From assembly GCA_035550515.1 (NCBI GenBank), contig DASZOZ010000039.1, forward strand, positions 62,001-126,000: 64,000 bases of DNA, given 5' to 3'. Within the stretch, counting starts at the first letter, position 1; each line of letters opens with the position of its first letter. This document shows positions 51,212 through 61,506 of this stretch, in pieces. Under the pieces are notes generated by a model that was not told the DNA's origin, searched no databases, and was given only the letters and a program-made list of their open reading frames with translations. Made by a program: the position numbers and the translations under genes. This DNA comes from DATARH01 sp035550515. Lineage in GTDB: Bacteria; Pseudomonadota; Alphaproteobacteria; ATCC43930; CGMCC-115725.

Positions 51212-51311
51212 ACCCCCACCCCGACCCTCCCCGCCAGCGGGGGAGGGAGCAACACACGTGCCGGCAAAGCCTTCCCCCTCCCCCGCTGGCGGGGAGGGGC
51301 GGGGTGGGGGT
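51212..51311. repeat. GC-rich palindromic repeat after rpsA
   Basis: Left arm 51212-51249 and right arm 51273-51311 are near-perfect inverse copies (ACCCCCACCCCG, CCCTCCCCGCCAGCGGGGGA). Each arm also contains its own small palindrome (CCCCGCCAGCGGGG). A dispersed intergenic element of a type common in alphaproteobacteria, possibly also ending rpsA transcription. Confidence 0.85.
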
Positions 51312-51426
51312 TTCGGCGCCACAGCGACCGACGGAATTCGCTTTCTTTCAGGGGCTTGCTTGACGCTCGCTCGCCGCTTTGGCACGGTAGGGGACGCAAA
51401 CAAAACCGCCCGGAGCTGCGACCGCA

Positions 51427-51705
51427 ATGACGAAATCGGAGCTCGTCCAACGGCTCGCGGAGGCCAACCCGCACCTTTATCAGCGCGATGTCGAGATCAT
51501 CGTGACCGCGATTTTCGACGAGATCGCCGCCGCTTTGTCGCGCGGCGACCGGGTCGAACTGCGCGGCTTTGGCGCGTTCTCGGTCAAGAAGCGCGACGCG
51601 CGCGTCGGCCGCAACCCGCGCACCGGCGACAGCGTCTCGGTCAGCGAAAAGCACATACCGTTCTTCAAAACCGGCAAGCAGCTCCGCGACCGCCTGAACC
51701 AGTAG
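51427..51705 (+). CDS. ihfB: Integration host factor subunit beta
   Basis: A 92-residue DNA-bending protein: MTKSELVQRLAEANPHLYQRDVEIIV, then RGDRVELRGFGAFSVKKRDARVGRNPRTGDSV with the beta-ribbon arm R-N-P-R-T-G, then a C-terminal helix FKTGKQLRDRLN. The product pairs with IHF-alpha. Its place after rpsA is conserved. Confidence 0.96.
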   Translation: MTKSELVQRLAEANPHLYQRDVEIIVTAIFDEIAAALSRGDRVELRGFGAFSVKKRDARVGRNPRTGDSVSVSEKHIPFFKTGKQLRDRLNQ

Positions 51706-51783
51706 TGTCCCGGACGGCAGCCACCATCTAGATCGTCAGGGCCGGGTGGAAGCCGGGCAGGTGGATAAGGGTAAAGCCGTTAC

Positions 51784-52098
51784 ATGAAACTCCTCTGGTG
51801 GATCGCGCTGGCGGTGGTCGCGCTGGTGCTCATCCTGTTCGCGGTCTCCAACCGCGAAAGCGTCTCGGTCGGGTTGTGGCCGCTGCCCGATTTTGTCGAG
51901 ATGCCGCTCTACCTGCTGGTGCTCGGCACGCTGATCGTCGGCTTCTTTGTCGGCGAGCTGGTAGGGCGGGTCGGCGGCTGGCGGTGGCGCCGCGAAGCGC
52001 GCCGCTCCCGCGAGCGCATCGCCGATCTCGAGCGCGCTCTCGACGCCGAGCGCGCGCGCCCGGTTGTCACCCGCCTGCCGGCCGAACCGGTGGCATAG
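51784..52098 (+). CDS. LapA-domain (DUF1049) membrane protein
   Basis: A 104-residue protein with two membrane helices (LLWWIALAVVALVLILFAVS and MPLYLLVLGTLIVGFFVGELVG) followed by a cytoplasmic basic coiled coil (RREARRSRERIADLERALDAERAR). The family includes LapA, which works with LapB in controlling LpxC and lipopolysaccharide assembly. No lapB is beside it here. The stop abuts the trpF start. Confidence 0.88.
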   Translation: MKLLWWIALAVVALVLILFAVSNRESVSVGLWPLPDFVEMPLYLLVLGTLIVGFFVGELVGRVGGWRWRREARRSRERIADLERALDAERARPVVTRLPAEPVA

Positions 52099-52746
52099 AT
52101 GGGCATCGCCGCCAAAATCTGCGGGTTGTCGACCGAGCCGGCGGTCGCCGCCGCGGTCGCCGGCGGCGCGGCTTATGTCGGTTTTGTCTTCTACCCGCCC
52201 AGCCCGCGCTCGATCGAGCCCGTCCGCTGCGGCGAGCTGTGCCGGCTGGTCCCGGCGTCGACAAAGCGGGTCGCCCTCTTTGTCGACGCCGACGACTCGG
52301 CGATAGACGCGGTGCTCGACGCCGCGCCGACGATCGACATCCTGCAATTCCACGGCGCCGAAACACCCGAGCGGGTGGCCGCCGCCAAGCGCCGTTTCGG
52401 CCGCGCGGTCATGAAGGCCATTTCCGTCGCCGCCTCGGCCGATGCCGACATTGCCGCCCGCTATGAGGATGTCGCCGACCTGCTGCTGTTCGACGCCAAG
52501 CCGCCGCGCCGCGCCGACGCGCTCCCCGGCGGCAACGGGCTGGCCTTCGACTGGCAGTTGATTGCCGGCCGCGACTGGCGCCTGCCGTGGATGCTGTCGG
52601 GCGGCCTCACCGCCGAGCTGTTGCCCGAAGCGGTGCGCGTCTCCGGCGCGACGACCGTCGATGTCTCCTCCGGTGTCGAGACCGCCCCCGGCCACAAGGA
52701 CATCGCCAAGATCCGCGCGTTCCTCGGCGCCGCTTCGATGCTTTAG
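52099..52746 (+). CDS. trpF: Phosphoribosylanthranilate isomerase
   Basis: A 215-residue TIM-barrel enzyme, third step of tryptophan synthesis from anthranilate. AAKICGLST holds the catalytic Cys, LFVDADDSAIDAVLDAAPTIDILQFHGAE contains the phosphate-loop neighbours, LLFDAKPP the catalytic Asp, and SGGLTAEL and TTVDVSSGVETAPGHKD form the phosphate-binding end. It starts directly after lapA. Confidence 0.95.
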   Translation: MGIAAKICGLSTEPAVAAAVAGGAAYVGFVFYPPSPRSIEPVRCGELCRLVPASTKRVALFVDADDSAIDAVLDAAPTIDILQFHGAETPERVAAAKRRFGRAVMKAISVAASADADIAARYEDVADLLLFDAKPPRRADALPGGNGLAFDWQLIAGRDWRLPWMLSGGLTAELLPEAVRVSGATTVDVSSGVETAPGHKDIAKIRAFLGAASML

Positions 52747-52770
52747 GTCGGCGCGCAGCGCCCAAAAATT

Positions 52771-52838
52771 ACCACAGAGGCACAGAGGCACGGAGCTTTC
52801 GACCGCTCGGTAACTCCGTGTCTCTGTGCCTCTGTGGT
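52771..52838. repeat. Palindromic repeat between trpF and trpB
   Basis: A 25-bp arm at 52771-52795 (ACCACAGAGGCACAGAGGCA...) and its inverse at 52814-52838 with one mismatch, around an 18-nt centre. A very widespread type of dispersed palindrome. The 52747-52934 gap has no gene. Confidence 0.9.
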
Positions 52839-52934
52839 GAAATCATTATGGCTTCGCCGCGTTTCGGACGCCTCTGCGTCCTCCGCGCCAAAGCCTTGTT
52901 TGCTCTCCGCATCGCCGTGGTGCAATAAGACGCG

Positions 52935-54145
<1,211 letters not shown>

Positions 54146-54149
<4 letters not shown>

Positions 54150-54973
54150 GCCGGATCGACAAGCGTTTCGCCGCGCTCAAGGCCGAAGGCCGCGCCGGTC
54201 TTGTCGCCTACCTGGTCGCGGGCGACCCCGACCTCGACACCTCGACCCGCCTGTTCGAGGGCGTCGCGTCCGCCGGCGCCGATTTGATCGAGATCGGCAT
54301 GCCGTTCTCCGACCCGATGGCCGACGGCCCGTCGATCCAGGCGGGCGGGCTGCGGGCATTGAAGTCCGGCATGACGCTTAAGAAGACGCTGGCGCTGGTG
54401 CGCCATCTGCGCGCCCGAGACCCCGACACGCCCTATGTGCTGATGGGCTATTACAACCCGGTCTACCGTTACGGCGCAGAGGCTTTCGCCAGGGATGCCG
54501 CCGCCGCCGGCGTCGACGGCCTGATCATCGTCGACCTGCCGCCCGAGGAAGAGGCGGAACTCGCCGACCCGGCCACTCGAGCCGGGCTCGACCTGGTCCG
54601 CCTTGCCACCCCGACCAGCGACGAGCACCGCTTGCCGACCATCGTTCCGCGCGCCAGCGGGTTTATCTATTACGTCGCGATCGCCGGCATCACCGGTACC
54701 CGCTCGGCCGACGCCGCCTCGGTGCGCGAGGCCGTCGCCCGACTGCGCCGTTTCACCAGGCTGCCGGTCGCCGTCGGTTTCGGCATCAGGACGCCGGAGC
54801 AGGCCGCCGAGGTCGCCCGCGCCGCCGACGCCGCTGCCATCGGCACCGCCCTGGTCGATCGCCTGGCGCAAAACCTCGATCCGTCGGGCAAACCAAAACC
54901 CGGCTTGGTCGACGCGGTGCTTGCCGACATCGCCGCCCTCGCAAAAGGCATTCGCGGCGCTCGCCAGGGATGA
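54146..54973 (+). CDS. trpA: Tryptophan synthase alpha chain
   Basis: A 275-residue TIM-barrel enzyme, start GTG 54146. Catalytic Glu in LIEIGMPFSDPMADGPSIQ and Asp in VDGLIIVDLPPEE are present, and the phosphate site is VAVGFGIRTPEQ. It passes indole to TrpB through the alpha2beta2 tunnel. Confidence 0.97.
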
Positions 54974-55126
54974 CGGATTGATCGACCGCACCACGATCGG
55001 CGTCGCTTTCTTCACGGCGGAACAGGCTGCGCTCGCCGCAACCGCCTATCGGAACTCTGGCAAAGGGAGTGGCCGTCCTGCCAAACTAGTCACCGACCTT
55101 ATGCCGGTTATTCGTCCGTAATAGCG

Positions 55127-55996
55127 ATGCCGAACTGGCTCACCAATTTTGTCCTGCCGAAAATCCGTACCCTGGTCGGGCGGAAGGAGGTGCCGGACAA
55201 TCTGTGGAAGCAGTGTCCGGGCTGCGAGCAGACGCTGTTTTTGCGCGATCTGGCGGCCGAGCTGATGGTCTGCCGGCATTGCGGCCATCATTTCCGCATC
55301 GGCAGCGTCGAGCGCTTCAAGATGCTGTTCGACAACGCCAATTTCGAGACCGCCGCGCTGCCCAACACGGCCGTCGACCCGCTCAAGTTCCGCGACCGCA
55401 AGCGCTATACCGAGCGGCTGCGCGAGGGGCAGGCGGCGCTTGGCCCCGGCAGCGACGCGGCCGCGGTCGCGCATGGCCGCATCGGCGGGGTCGCCGCGGT
55501 CGTCGCCGCCTTCGACTTTGCCTTTATGGGCGGCTCGATGGGGATCGCCGTCGGCGAGGCGCTGGTGGCGGCATCGCGGCTCGCCGTCGAGCGGCAGGCG
55601 GCGATGATCGTCATCCCGTCTTCGGGGGGCGCGCGCATGCAGGAGGGCATTCTGTCGCTGATGCAGATGCCGCGCTCGATCATCGCCGCCGACATGGTCA
55701 AGGAGGCGCGGCTGCCCTATATCGTCGTGCTGACCGATCCGACCACCGGCGGCGTCGCGGCGTCCTTTGCCGCTGTCGGCGACATCGCAATCGCCGAGCC
55801 CGGGGCGATCATCGGCTTTGCCGGCGCCCGCGTCATCGAAGAGACCATCCGCGAGAAGCTGCCGGAAGGGTTCCAGCGCGCCGAATATCTGTTGGAGCAC
55901 GGCATGGTCGACATGGTCGTGAAGCGCAGCGAACTCACCGCGACCCTCGCGCGCATCCTGAAGCTGCTGCGCGAGCCGGCGGCGGCATCGGCATGA
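55127..55996 (+). CDS. accD: Acetyl-CoA carboxylase carboxyltransferase subunit beta
   Basis: A 289-residue protein. The N-terminal zinc ribbon has CPGC and CRHC; the carboxyltransferase domain has FAFMGGSMGIAVGEAL, IVIPSSGGARMQEGILSLMQM, and EPGAIIGFAGARVIEETIREKLPEGFQRAEYLLEHGMVDMVV. It provides malonyl-CoA with AccA. The stop overlaps folC as ATGA. About 150 nt between trpA and accD hold no convincing gene. Confidence 0.97.
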   Translation: MPNWLTNFVLPKIRTLVGRKEVPDNLWKQCPGCEQTLFLRDLAAELMVCRHCGHHFRIGSVERFKMLFDNANFETAALPNTAVDPLKFRDRKRYTERLREGQAALGPGSDAAAVAHGRIGGVAAVVAAFDFAFMGGSMGIAVGEALVAASRLAVERQAAMIVIPSSGGARMQEGILSLMQMPRSIIAADMVKEARLPYIVVLTDPTTGGVAASFAAVGDIAIAEPGAIIGFAGARVIEETIREKLPEGFQRAEYLLEHGMVDMVVKRSELTATLARILKLLREPAAASA

Positions 55997-57315
55997 GCGC
56001 GCTCGATCCCGCCACCCCGGATCCTGCCGTCGAACGCGTGCTGGAACGCCTCGGTGGACTGCACCCCAAGCGTATCGACACGATCGACAGCCGCACGCTG
56101 ACCCTGGAGCGCATCGAGCGGCTGCTCGCCGCGCTCGGCAACCCGCAGGACAAGCTGCCGCCGGTGATCCATGTCGCCGGCACCAACGGCAAGGGATCGA
56201 CCGTCGCGACGCTGCGCGCCTGTCTCGAAGCCGCCGGCTACCGGGTCCATGTCTACACCTCGCCGCATCTGGTGCGCTTCAACGAGCGCATCCGGCTTGC
56301 CGGCAAGCTGATCGACGATGCCTTCCTGGCGTCGCTGCTGACCGATTGCGAGCGGGCCAACGGCGGTCGCGAAATCACCTTTTTCGAGGTGGTCAACGCC
56401 GCGGCGTTCCTCGCTTTCTCGCTGGTTCCGGCGGATTTCGTGCTGCTCGAGGTCGGGCTCGGCGGGCGGCTCGACGCGACCAACGTCGTCAAGCATCCGG
56501 CCGTGGCGGCGATTACCCCCGTCTCGCTCGATCACCAGGCCTTTCTCGGCCCGACCATCGCCGATATCGCCCGCGAGAAGGCCGGCATCCTGAAGCCGGG
56601 CGCGCCCGGTGTGATCGGGCCGCAGACCGCGCCGGCCGAAGAGGTCATCGAAGGGTATGCAAATTACGTCGGCGCGCCGCTCTGCCGGTGGGGCCGGGAG
56701 TGGCGCTGCACCGAGACCCCCGAGGGCATGCGCTATGCCGGTCGGCGCTGGGCGCTGGATTTGCCGCGTCCTGCGCTGCTCGGCGCGCATCAGATCGTCA
56801 ATGCCGGCATCGCCATCGCCTGTCTCGAAAGCCTGCCGGGTGACGTCGTCCGGCCAGGCGCGATCGCCGCGGGGCTGCGCCGGATCGAATGGCCGGCGCG
56901 GCTGCAGCGCCTGACGCGCGGGCCTCTGGTCGAGATGATGCGCGGGTGGGAATTGTGGCTCGACGGCGGCCACAACCCCGGTGCGGGCGAGGTGCTCGCC
57001 GCGTCGATCGGTTCCTGGCGCGACCGGCCCCTGCATCTCGTGGTGGGCATGCTCAACACCAAGGACGCGGCCGGCTTTCTTGGGCCGTTGGCGCCCGCCG
57101 CGCGATCGCTCCAGGCGCTGACCATCCCGGGCGAGGAAAACCCGCTGCCCGCGGCCAGGCTTGTCGAGGCGGCGCGCGCCGTCGGCATCGCCGCGCAAGA
57201 GGCGCCGACCGTCGAGGCCGCCTTGCAGGCCATTGCCGCCGGCGGCGCGGTCGGCCGCGTGCTGATCTGCGGCTCGCTGCATTTTGCCGGCGTGGTGCTG
57301 CGCGACAACGGCTGA
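55993..57315 (+). CDS. folC: Folylpolyglutamate/dihydrofolate synthase
   Basis: A 440-residue Mur-ligase-type enzyme that adds glutamate to folates. P-loop VIHVAGTNGKGSTVATLRA near residue 60, TSPHLVRFNERIR, FEVVNAAAFLAF, LLEVGLGGRLDATN and the late LWLDGGHNPGAG are all present. The coupling ATGA with accD is conserved in many bacteria. Confidence 0.96.
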   Translation: MSALDPATPDPAVERVLERLGGLHPKRIDTIDSRTLTLERIERLLAALGNPQDKLPPVIHVAGTNGKGSTVATLRACLEAAGYRVHVYTSPHLVRFNERIRLAGKLIDDAFLASLLTDCERANGGREITFFEVVNAAAFLAFSLVPADFVLLEVGLGGRLDATNVVKHPAVAAITPVSLDHQAFLGPTIADIAREKAGILKPGAPGVIGPQTAPAEEVIEGYANYVGAPLCRWGREWRCTETPEGMRYAGRRWALDLPRPALLGAHQIVNAGIAIACLESLPGDVVRPGAIAAGLRRIEWPARLQRLTRGPLVEMMRGWELWLDGGHNPGAGEVLAASIGSWRDRPLHLVVGMLNTKDAAGFLGPLAPAARSLQALTIPGEENPLPAARLVEAARAVGIAAQEAPTVEAALQAIAAGGAVGRVLICGSLHFAGVVLRDNG

Positions 57316-57346
57316 ACCAAATGCCGCTTGCCGGCGTTAGGCTGAC

Positions 57347-57634
57347 ATGACACACAAATTGTTCCTGTTGGCTCTCGCTGCGTCGGGAGTCCTGCTCACC
57401 TCCGCCGGCGTCTACGCGGCGCAGCGCGACCTGTCGCCGCACGCGTTCCGGCTGGCCGCCGCGATCGTCGCACCGGGCGGCAGCCTGGATTCGACCGGCG
57501 CGCAGCGTGACGTGATCGAGCCGCCGTCCTCGATCGATCCGGGGATGGCGCTCGACCCACCGCAAACCGGCCGGATGCGGATCGTTCCGCCGCCCGCGGC
57601 TGCTCCCAGCGGCCGGCCGATCCTGCCGCGATAG
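57347..57634 (+). CDS. Small secreted Pro-rich hypothetical protein
   Basis: A 95-residue protein with a clear signal peptide (KLFLLALAASGVLLTSAGVYA) and a low-complexity mature part rich in Pro and Ala. It lies 31 nt after folC and before a strong terminator. No known domain. Confidence 0.65.
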   Translation: MTHKLFLLALAASGVLLTSAGVYAAQRDLSPHAFRLAAAIVAPGGSLDSTGAQRDVIEPPSSIDPGMALDPPQTGRMRIVPPPAAAPSGRPILPR

Positions 57635-57644
57635 CCTGGACGCA

Positions 57645-57673
57645 AAACGGCCGGGCACTCTGCCCGGCCGTTT
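57645..57673. terminator. Bidirectional terminator between folC unit and trxA
   Basis: A perfect 13-bp stem (AAACGGCCGGGCA with TGCCCGGCCGTTT) and 3-nt loop, lying between convergent genes. AAAA and TTT flanks give a short T-run on each strand. Confidence 0.85.
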
Positions 57674-57694
57674 GCTTGCTGCCCCCGGCTCTGC

Positions 57695-58015
57695 CTACAG
57701 GACCGATTCGACCCATTCGTAGAGCTTGCTCTTCGGCAGGGCGCCGATCTTGGTCGCGGCCACCTGGCCGTCCTTGAACAGGATCATCGTCGGGATGCCG
57801 CGCACGCCGAATTTGCGCGGGGTTTGCGGGTTCTCGTCGATATTCACCTTGGCGACCGTCAGCCGCCCGGTCATGTCCTCGGCGAGATCGTCGAGGAACG
57901 GCGCGACCATCTTGCACGGCCCGCACCATTCGGCCCAGAAATCGACCAGGACCGGCTCCTTGGAGCGGAGCACCAGGCTGTCGAATGTGCCATCGCTGAC
58001 CGCTGTGGGTTTCAT
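57695..58015 (-). CDS. trxA: Thioredoxin
   Basis: A 106-residue protein with the active site WAEWCGPCKM, the cis-Pro segment VRGIPTMILFKDG and the usual FDSLVLRSKEPVLVDF N-terminus. General disulfide reductant. It lies downstream of addA on the same strand, a conserved neighbourhood. Confidence 0.97.
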   Translation of the reverse strand: MKPTAVSDGTFDSLVLRSKEPVLVDFWAEWCGPCKMVAPFLDDLAEDMTGRLTVAKVNIDENPQTPRKFGVRGIPTMILFKDGQVAATKIGALPKSKLYEWVESVL

Positions 58016-58071
58016 CGCGAATTCCTTTCGCCGAATTTGGTCCTGACATTAGGGGAGCGGGAAAAGCATCG

Positions 58072-61000
58072 TCAAGGCAGGTGCCGCGCAAGCAGGTCGG
58101 GGCTGATCGGCATCAGGCGCGGCGCCTCCGTCCACAGGATCGCGCACCGCACCGAGCGATCCGGGTAGATGCGCTCAAGTGCCGCCCGGTAGCTCGCAAG
58201 CTGCTGAAGATAAACGGCGCTGACCTCGTCTTCGCGCCCCGGCGGCGGCCGCACCGTCTTGTAATCGACGATCAGCACGCGGTCCGGCGTGACCACGATG
58301 CGGTCGATCTGGCCCGATAGGGCGCGGCCGCCGATCAGCCCGACGACTGGCACCTCGGCCTGCGCGTCCGGTCCCCAGAGCGCGGCGAATTCCGGCGTGT
58401 CCAGCACCGCCAGCGTTTCGCGGCGGATGTCCTCCTGCTCGTCCGGCGGGAGCGCGTGGACCGGCAGCGCCAGGAAGCGCCGCGCCGCGGCGGCGCGCTC
58501 GCCCGCCGCGAGTTCGGGCAGCGTCTGGAGCAGCCGGTGCACCAGCAGGCCGCGCTTGAACCGGTCGCGCCCGCCGGTCGCGAGCGGCGACAGCGTCGGC
58601 GGCTCGCCGCCGCTCGGCTGCGACGGCAGCAGCGGTTTTGGCGGGTCGGGCTCTTGCGGCGCGGGCCGCGTCAGCCATTCGGGCAGCGGGCCGGGCGCGG
58701 CCGGTACGCCGGTGCGCGAATCGCGGCTCGGCGCCGCTTCCTGCGCCGAGGTCAGCCGCCATCCGTCGCCGGCCCAGCCGTCGGTCTCGCCGATCAGCGG
58801 CACGCTGTCGAACGCGAAGCTTTCGGCGATGCCGGACAGCCCGGCGCGGCACAGCGTGTGCCAGGTTTCGGCATCCTTGCCGCCGTTGCGCGTCTGCCAG
58901 CCGCAGACGTAAAGCCGGTCCTGCGCGCGGGTCAGCGCGACATAAAGCAGCCGGCGGTACTCCTGCAGCTCGCGCCGCCGCTGCGCCTGCCGCTCGCCGG
59001 CATAGTGCGGGCCGTTGAACCGGCGGTGCGGCCGCCACAGCGGCAGGTCGTCCGCCTCGGTCCACAGCAACTGGCCGCGCGGGTCGGGCAGCTGCATCGT
59101 ATCCGGGATGAACACCACCGGCGCTTCGAGACCCTTGGCGCCGTGCACGGTCATGATGCGCAGCTCGTCGCGCTGCTGCTCGGCGAGGTCGCGCTTGACC
59201 TCGATGTCGCCGGCGATCAGCCAGTGCAGGAAGCCTTGCAGCGAGGGCACGTGCTCGCGCTCGTAGGTGAGCGCCAGTGCGAGGAATTCCTCGATCGGGT
59301 CCTCGGCTTCCGGCCCGAGCCGCTCCAGCATCGCCCGGCGTCCGCCGCCGGCGCCGAGGATGTCGGCGTAAAGCTCGTAGGGCGGCGCGTAATCGGCGCG
59401 CGCCAGCAGCGCGCGCAGCGTCTCCACCGCCCGGCTCAGCAGCAGGTCGTCGGCGCCCAGGCGCAACAGCCGTGACCACAGCGAGCGGCCGCCGCGGTCG
59501 TAGGCCAGGGTAAAGAGCTGTTCCTCGGAGATGCCGAACAGCGGGCCCTTGAGCACCACGGCCAGCGTCAGATCGTCTTCCGGCAGCAGCAGGAATTCGC
59601 CGAGTGCGACAAGGTCCTTGACCGCGAGCTGCTCGGAAAGGGTCAGCCGATCGGCGCCGGCCACCGGCACGCCGCGCTGCTTCAACTCGCGCAGCAGGTC
59701 GTCGACAAAGGCGTTGCGGCGGCGCACCAGCACCATGATGTCGCCGGCGCGGATGTGGCGGTCGCGCGACGGCAGCAGCTCGCCGTGCTTGAGCCAACCG
59801 TCGATCGTCGCGGCGACCGCGCGGGCGAGCCGGGTATGCGCCGGCGCCGGGCGCCGCGCCGGCTCGGGGGCGAGCGGGTCGTCGCCTTCGTCGGGCGCCG
59901 GCGGGGCACCGGGCCACAGCTCGACCAGTCCGGTCTGGCCGACGCGCGCGGCGACATGGCGGATCGCCTCGCGGTCGAGGCCCACGCCGTCCGCGGCGGC
60001 ATCGAGCGCGAACACCGCATCGACCGCCTGGAGCAGCGGTGCAGCGGCGCGGAACGACACCTCCAGCGCGACCGGCCGCCAGGCTTGCTGCGCGGCGACG
60101 ACGCGCTCCTGGAAATGCTCGCGCATGCGGCCGAAGGCGCGCGGGTCGGCGCGCTGGAAGCTGTAGATCGACTGCTTGGCGTCGCCGACCGCGAAGACGG
60201 TGCGCTGCCGGCCCAGCGGGTCCTCGCCGGCAAAGAACTCCGCCGCCAGGATCGCGACGATCTCCCACTGCTCCGGGTTGGTGTCCTGCGCCTCGTCGAT
60301 CAGGATGTGGTCGAGCCCGCCGTCGAGCTTGAACAGCACCCACGGCGCGATGCCGTCGCGCCGCAGCAGGTCGAGCGCCTTGAGCACCAGATCGTCGTAA
60401 TCGAGCTCGGCATGCAGCCGCTTGCGCGTCTCATAGGCCTCGACCAGCGCCGCGCCGAGCCGCACCAGAGCCCGCGTCGCCTCGATGACGACCAGCGCGT
60501 TGCGGGCGTCGAGGTATCGTTTCACCCGCTCGGCCTCGGCCGCCAGCACCGCCGCCAGGTCGATTGCCGCCGCCTTGGCCGCAGACTGCGTGCACAGCCG
60601 GGCGCGGACATCGCCCTCGTCGGTCAGGAAGACCGCGAGATAGTCGTCGACCATCGCCGCGCGCGCCGCCGCGTCTTCGCACCAGCGCGCGATCAGGCGG
60701 CCGCGCGGCTGGTCGGTCTTGCCGGTGCCCGCGGCCAGCGCGGCGCAGCACTGGCGCAGCATCGGCAGGTCGCCGCCGGCGCAGAACCGCTCCGTCAGGG
60801 CCTCCAGCGTCAGCCCCGGTGCGACGCTCGCCGCCGCGGCGAGCCGTGCCGTCAGCGCAGCTTCGCCGGCGGCGAGCGCCCCGGCGAGCTTGCCGCGCTC
60901 CTTGGCGAGCGCCGCCATCAGCTCGGCGAAACGCTCCTCGACCAGGTAGCGCGCGACGACCGCGAGCGCCTCCGCGAGGTCGGACCGCGCGCCGGCGCGG

Positions 61001-61506
61001 GCGGCGGCGATGATCTGCGCGGCGGCGTCGTTCAGCGCCTCCTTGGCGCTGCGTTCCTCGATGACCCGGAAATCCGGCGGCACTCCGGCCTCCAGCGGGA
61101 AGCGCCGCAGCAGCGATTGGCAGAAGGCATGGATCGTCTCGATCTTCGCTCCGCCCGGCGTGTCGAGCACGCGGCTGAACAGGCGCCGCGCGGTGCGGAT
61201 GTCGTCGTCTTGCGGATAGCGGCCGGTCAGCGCGACCAGCTCCTGGGCCAGCGCGCCCGACGGCATCGTCGTCCATTTGGCGAGCCGGTCGTTGAGCCGG
61301 TTCGCCATCTCCGCCGCCGCGGCGCGGGTGAAGGTCAGGCACAGGATGCGCGACGGCTCGGTGCCGTCGAGCATCAGCGTCAGCAGCCGCTCGGTCAGCA
61401 CCTTGGTCTTGCCGGTGCCGGCCGAGGCGGACACCCACACCGACGCGGCCGGGTCGAGCGCCCAGCGCTGGGCGTAATCGGCGGCGGCCGCCGCGCCCGC
61501 TACCAT
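58072..61506 (-). CDS. addA: Double-strand break repair helicase-nuclease AddA
   Basis: A 1144-residue protein starting at ATG 61506 (MVAGAAAAADYAQR), which overlaps the addB stop by 7 nt. UvrD-type helicase motifs: SASAGTGKTKVLTERLL (I), LDHILIDEAQDTNPEQW (II), VGDAKQSIYSFQRADP (III), VHGAKGLEAPVVFIPD (V) and YVALTRAQDRLYVCG (VI). The C-terminal RecB-type nuclease has QIDRIVVTPDRVLIVDYKT. With AddB it resects broken DNA ends up to Chi-like sites. Confidence 0.96.
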   Translation of the reverse strand: MVAGAAAAADYAQRWALDPAASVWVSASAGTGKTKVLTERLLTLMLDGTEPSRILCLTFTRAAAAEMANRLNDRLAKWTTMPSGALAQELVALTGRYPQDDDIRTARRLFSRVLDTPGGAKIETIHAFCQSLLRRFPLEAGVPPDFRVIEERSAKEALNDAAAQIIAAARAGARSDLAEALAVVARYLVEERFAELMAALAKERGKLAGALAAGEAALTARLAAAASVAPGLTLEALTERFCAGGDLPMLRQCCAALAAGTGKTDQPRGRLIARWCEDAAARAAMVDDYLAVFLTDEGDVRARLCTQSAAKAAAIDLAAVLAAEAERVKRYLDARNALVVIEATRALVRLGAALVEAYETRKRLHAELDYDDLVLKALDLLRRDGIAPWVLFKLDGGLDHILIDEAQDTNPEQWEIVAILAAEFFAGEDPLGRQRTVFAVGDAKQSIYSFQRADPRAFGRMREHFQERVVAAQQAWRPVALEVSFRAAAPLLQAVDAVFALDAAADGVGLDREAIRHVAARVGQTGLVELWPGAPPAPDEGDDPLAPEPARRPAPAHTRLARAVAATIDGWLKHGELLPSRDRHIRAGDIMVLVRRRNAFVDDLLRELKQRGVPVAGADRLTLSEQLAVKDLVALGEFLLLPEDDLTLAVVLKGPLFGISEEQLFTLAYDRGGRSLWSRLLRLGADDLLLSRAVETLRALLARADYAPPYELYADILGAGGGRRAMLERLGPEAEDPIEEFLALALTYEREHVPSLQGFLHWLIAGDIEVKRDLAEQQRDELRIMTVHGAKGLEAPVVFIPDTMQLPDPRGQLLWTEADDLPLWRPHRRFNGPHYAGERQAQRRRELQEYRRLLYVALTRAQDRLYVCGWQTRNGGKDAETWHTLCRAGLSGIAESFAFDSVPLIGETDGWAGDGWRLTSAQEAAPSRDSRTGVPAAPGPLPEWLTRPAPQEPDPPKPLLPSQPSGGEPPTLSPLATGGRDRFKRGLLVHRLLQTLPELAAGERAAAARRFLALPVHALPPDEQEDIRRETLAVLDTPEFAALWGPDAQAEVPVVGLIGGRALSGQIDRIVVTPDRVLIVDYKTVRPPPGREDEVSAVYLQQLASYRAALERIYPDRSVRCAILWTEAPRLMPISPDLLARHLP

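Noticed and set aside
54974..55126. Possible tiny gene between trpA and accD
   Set aside because: No Shine-Dalgarno, no conserved feature, and the frame enters from trpA out of phase.
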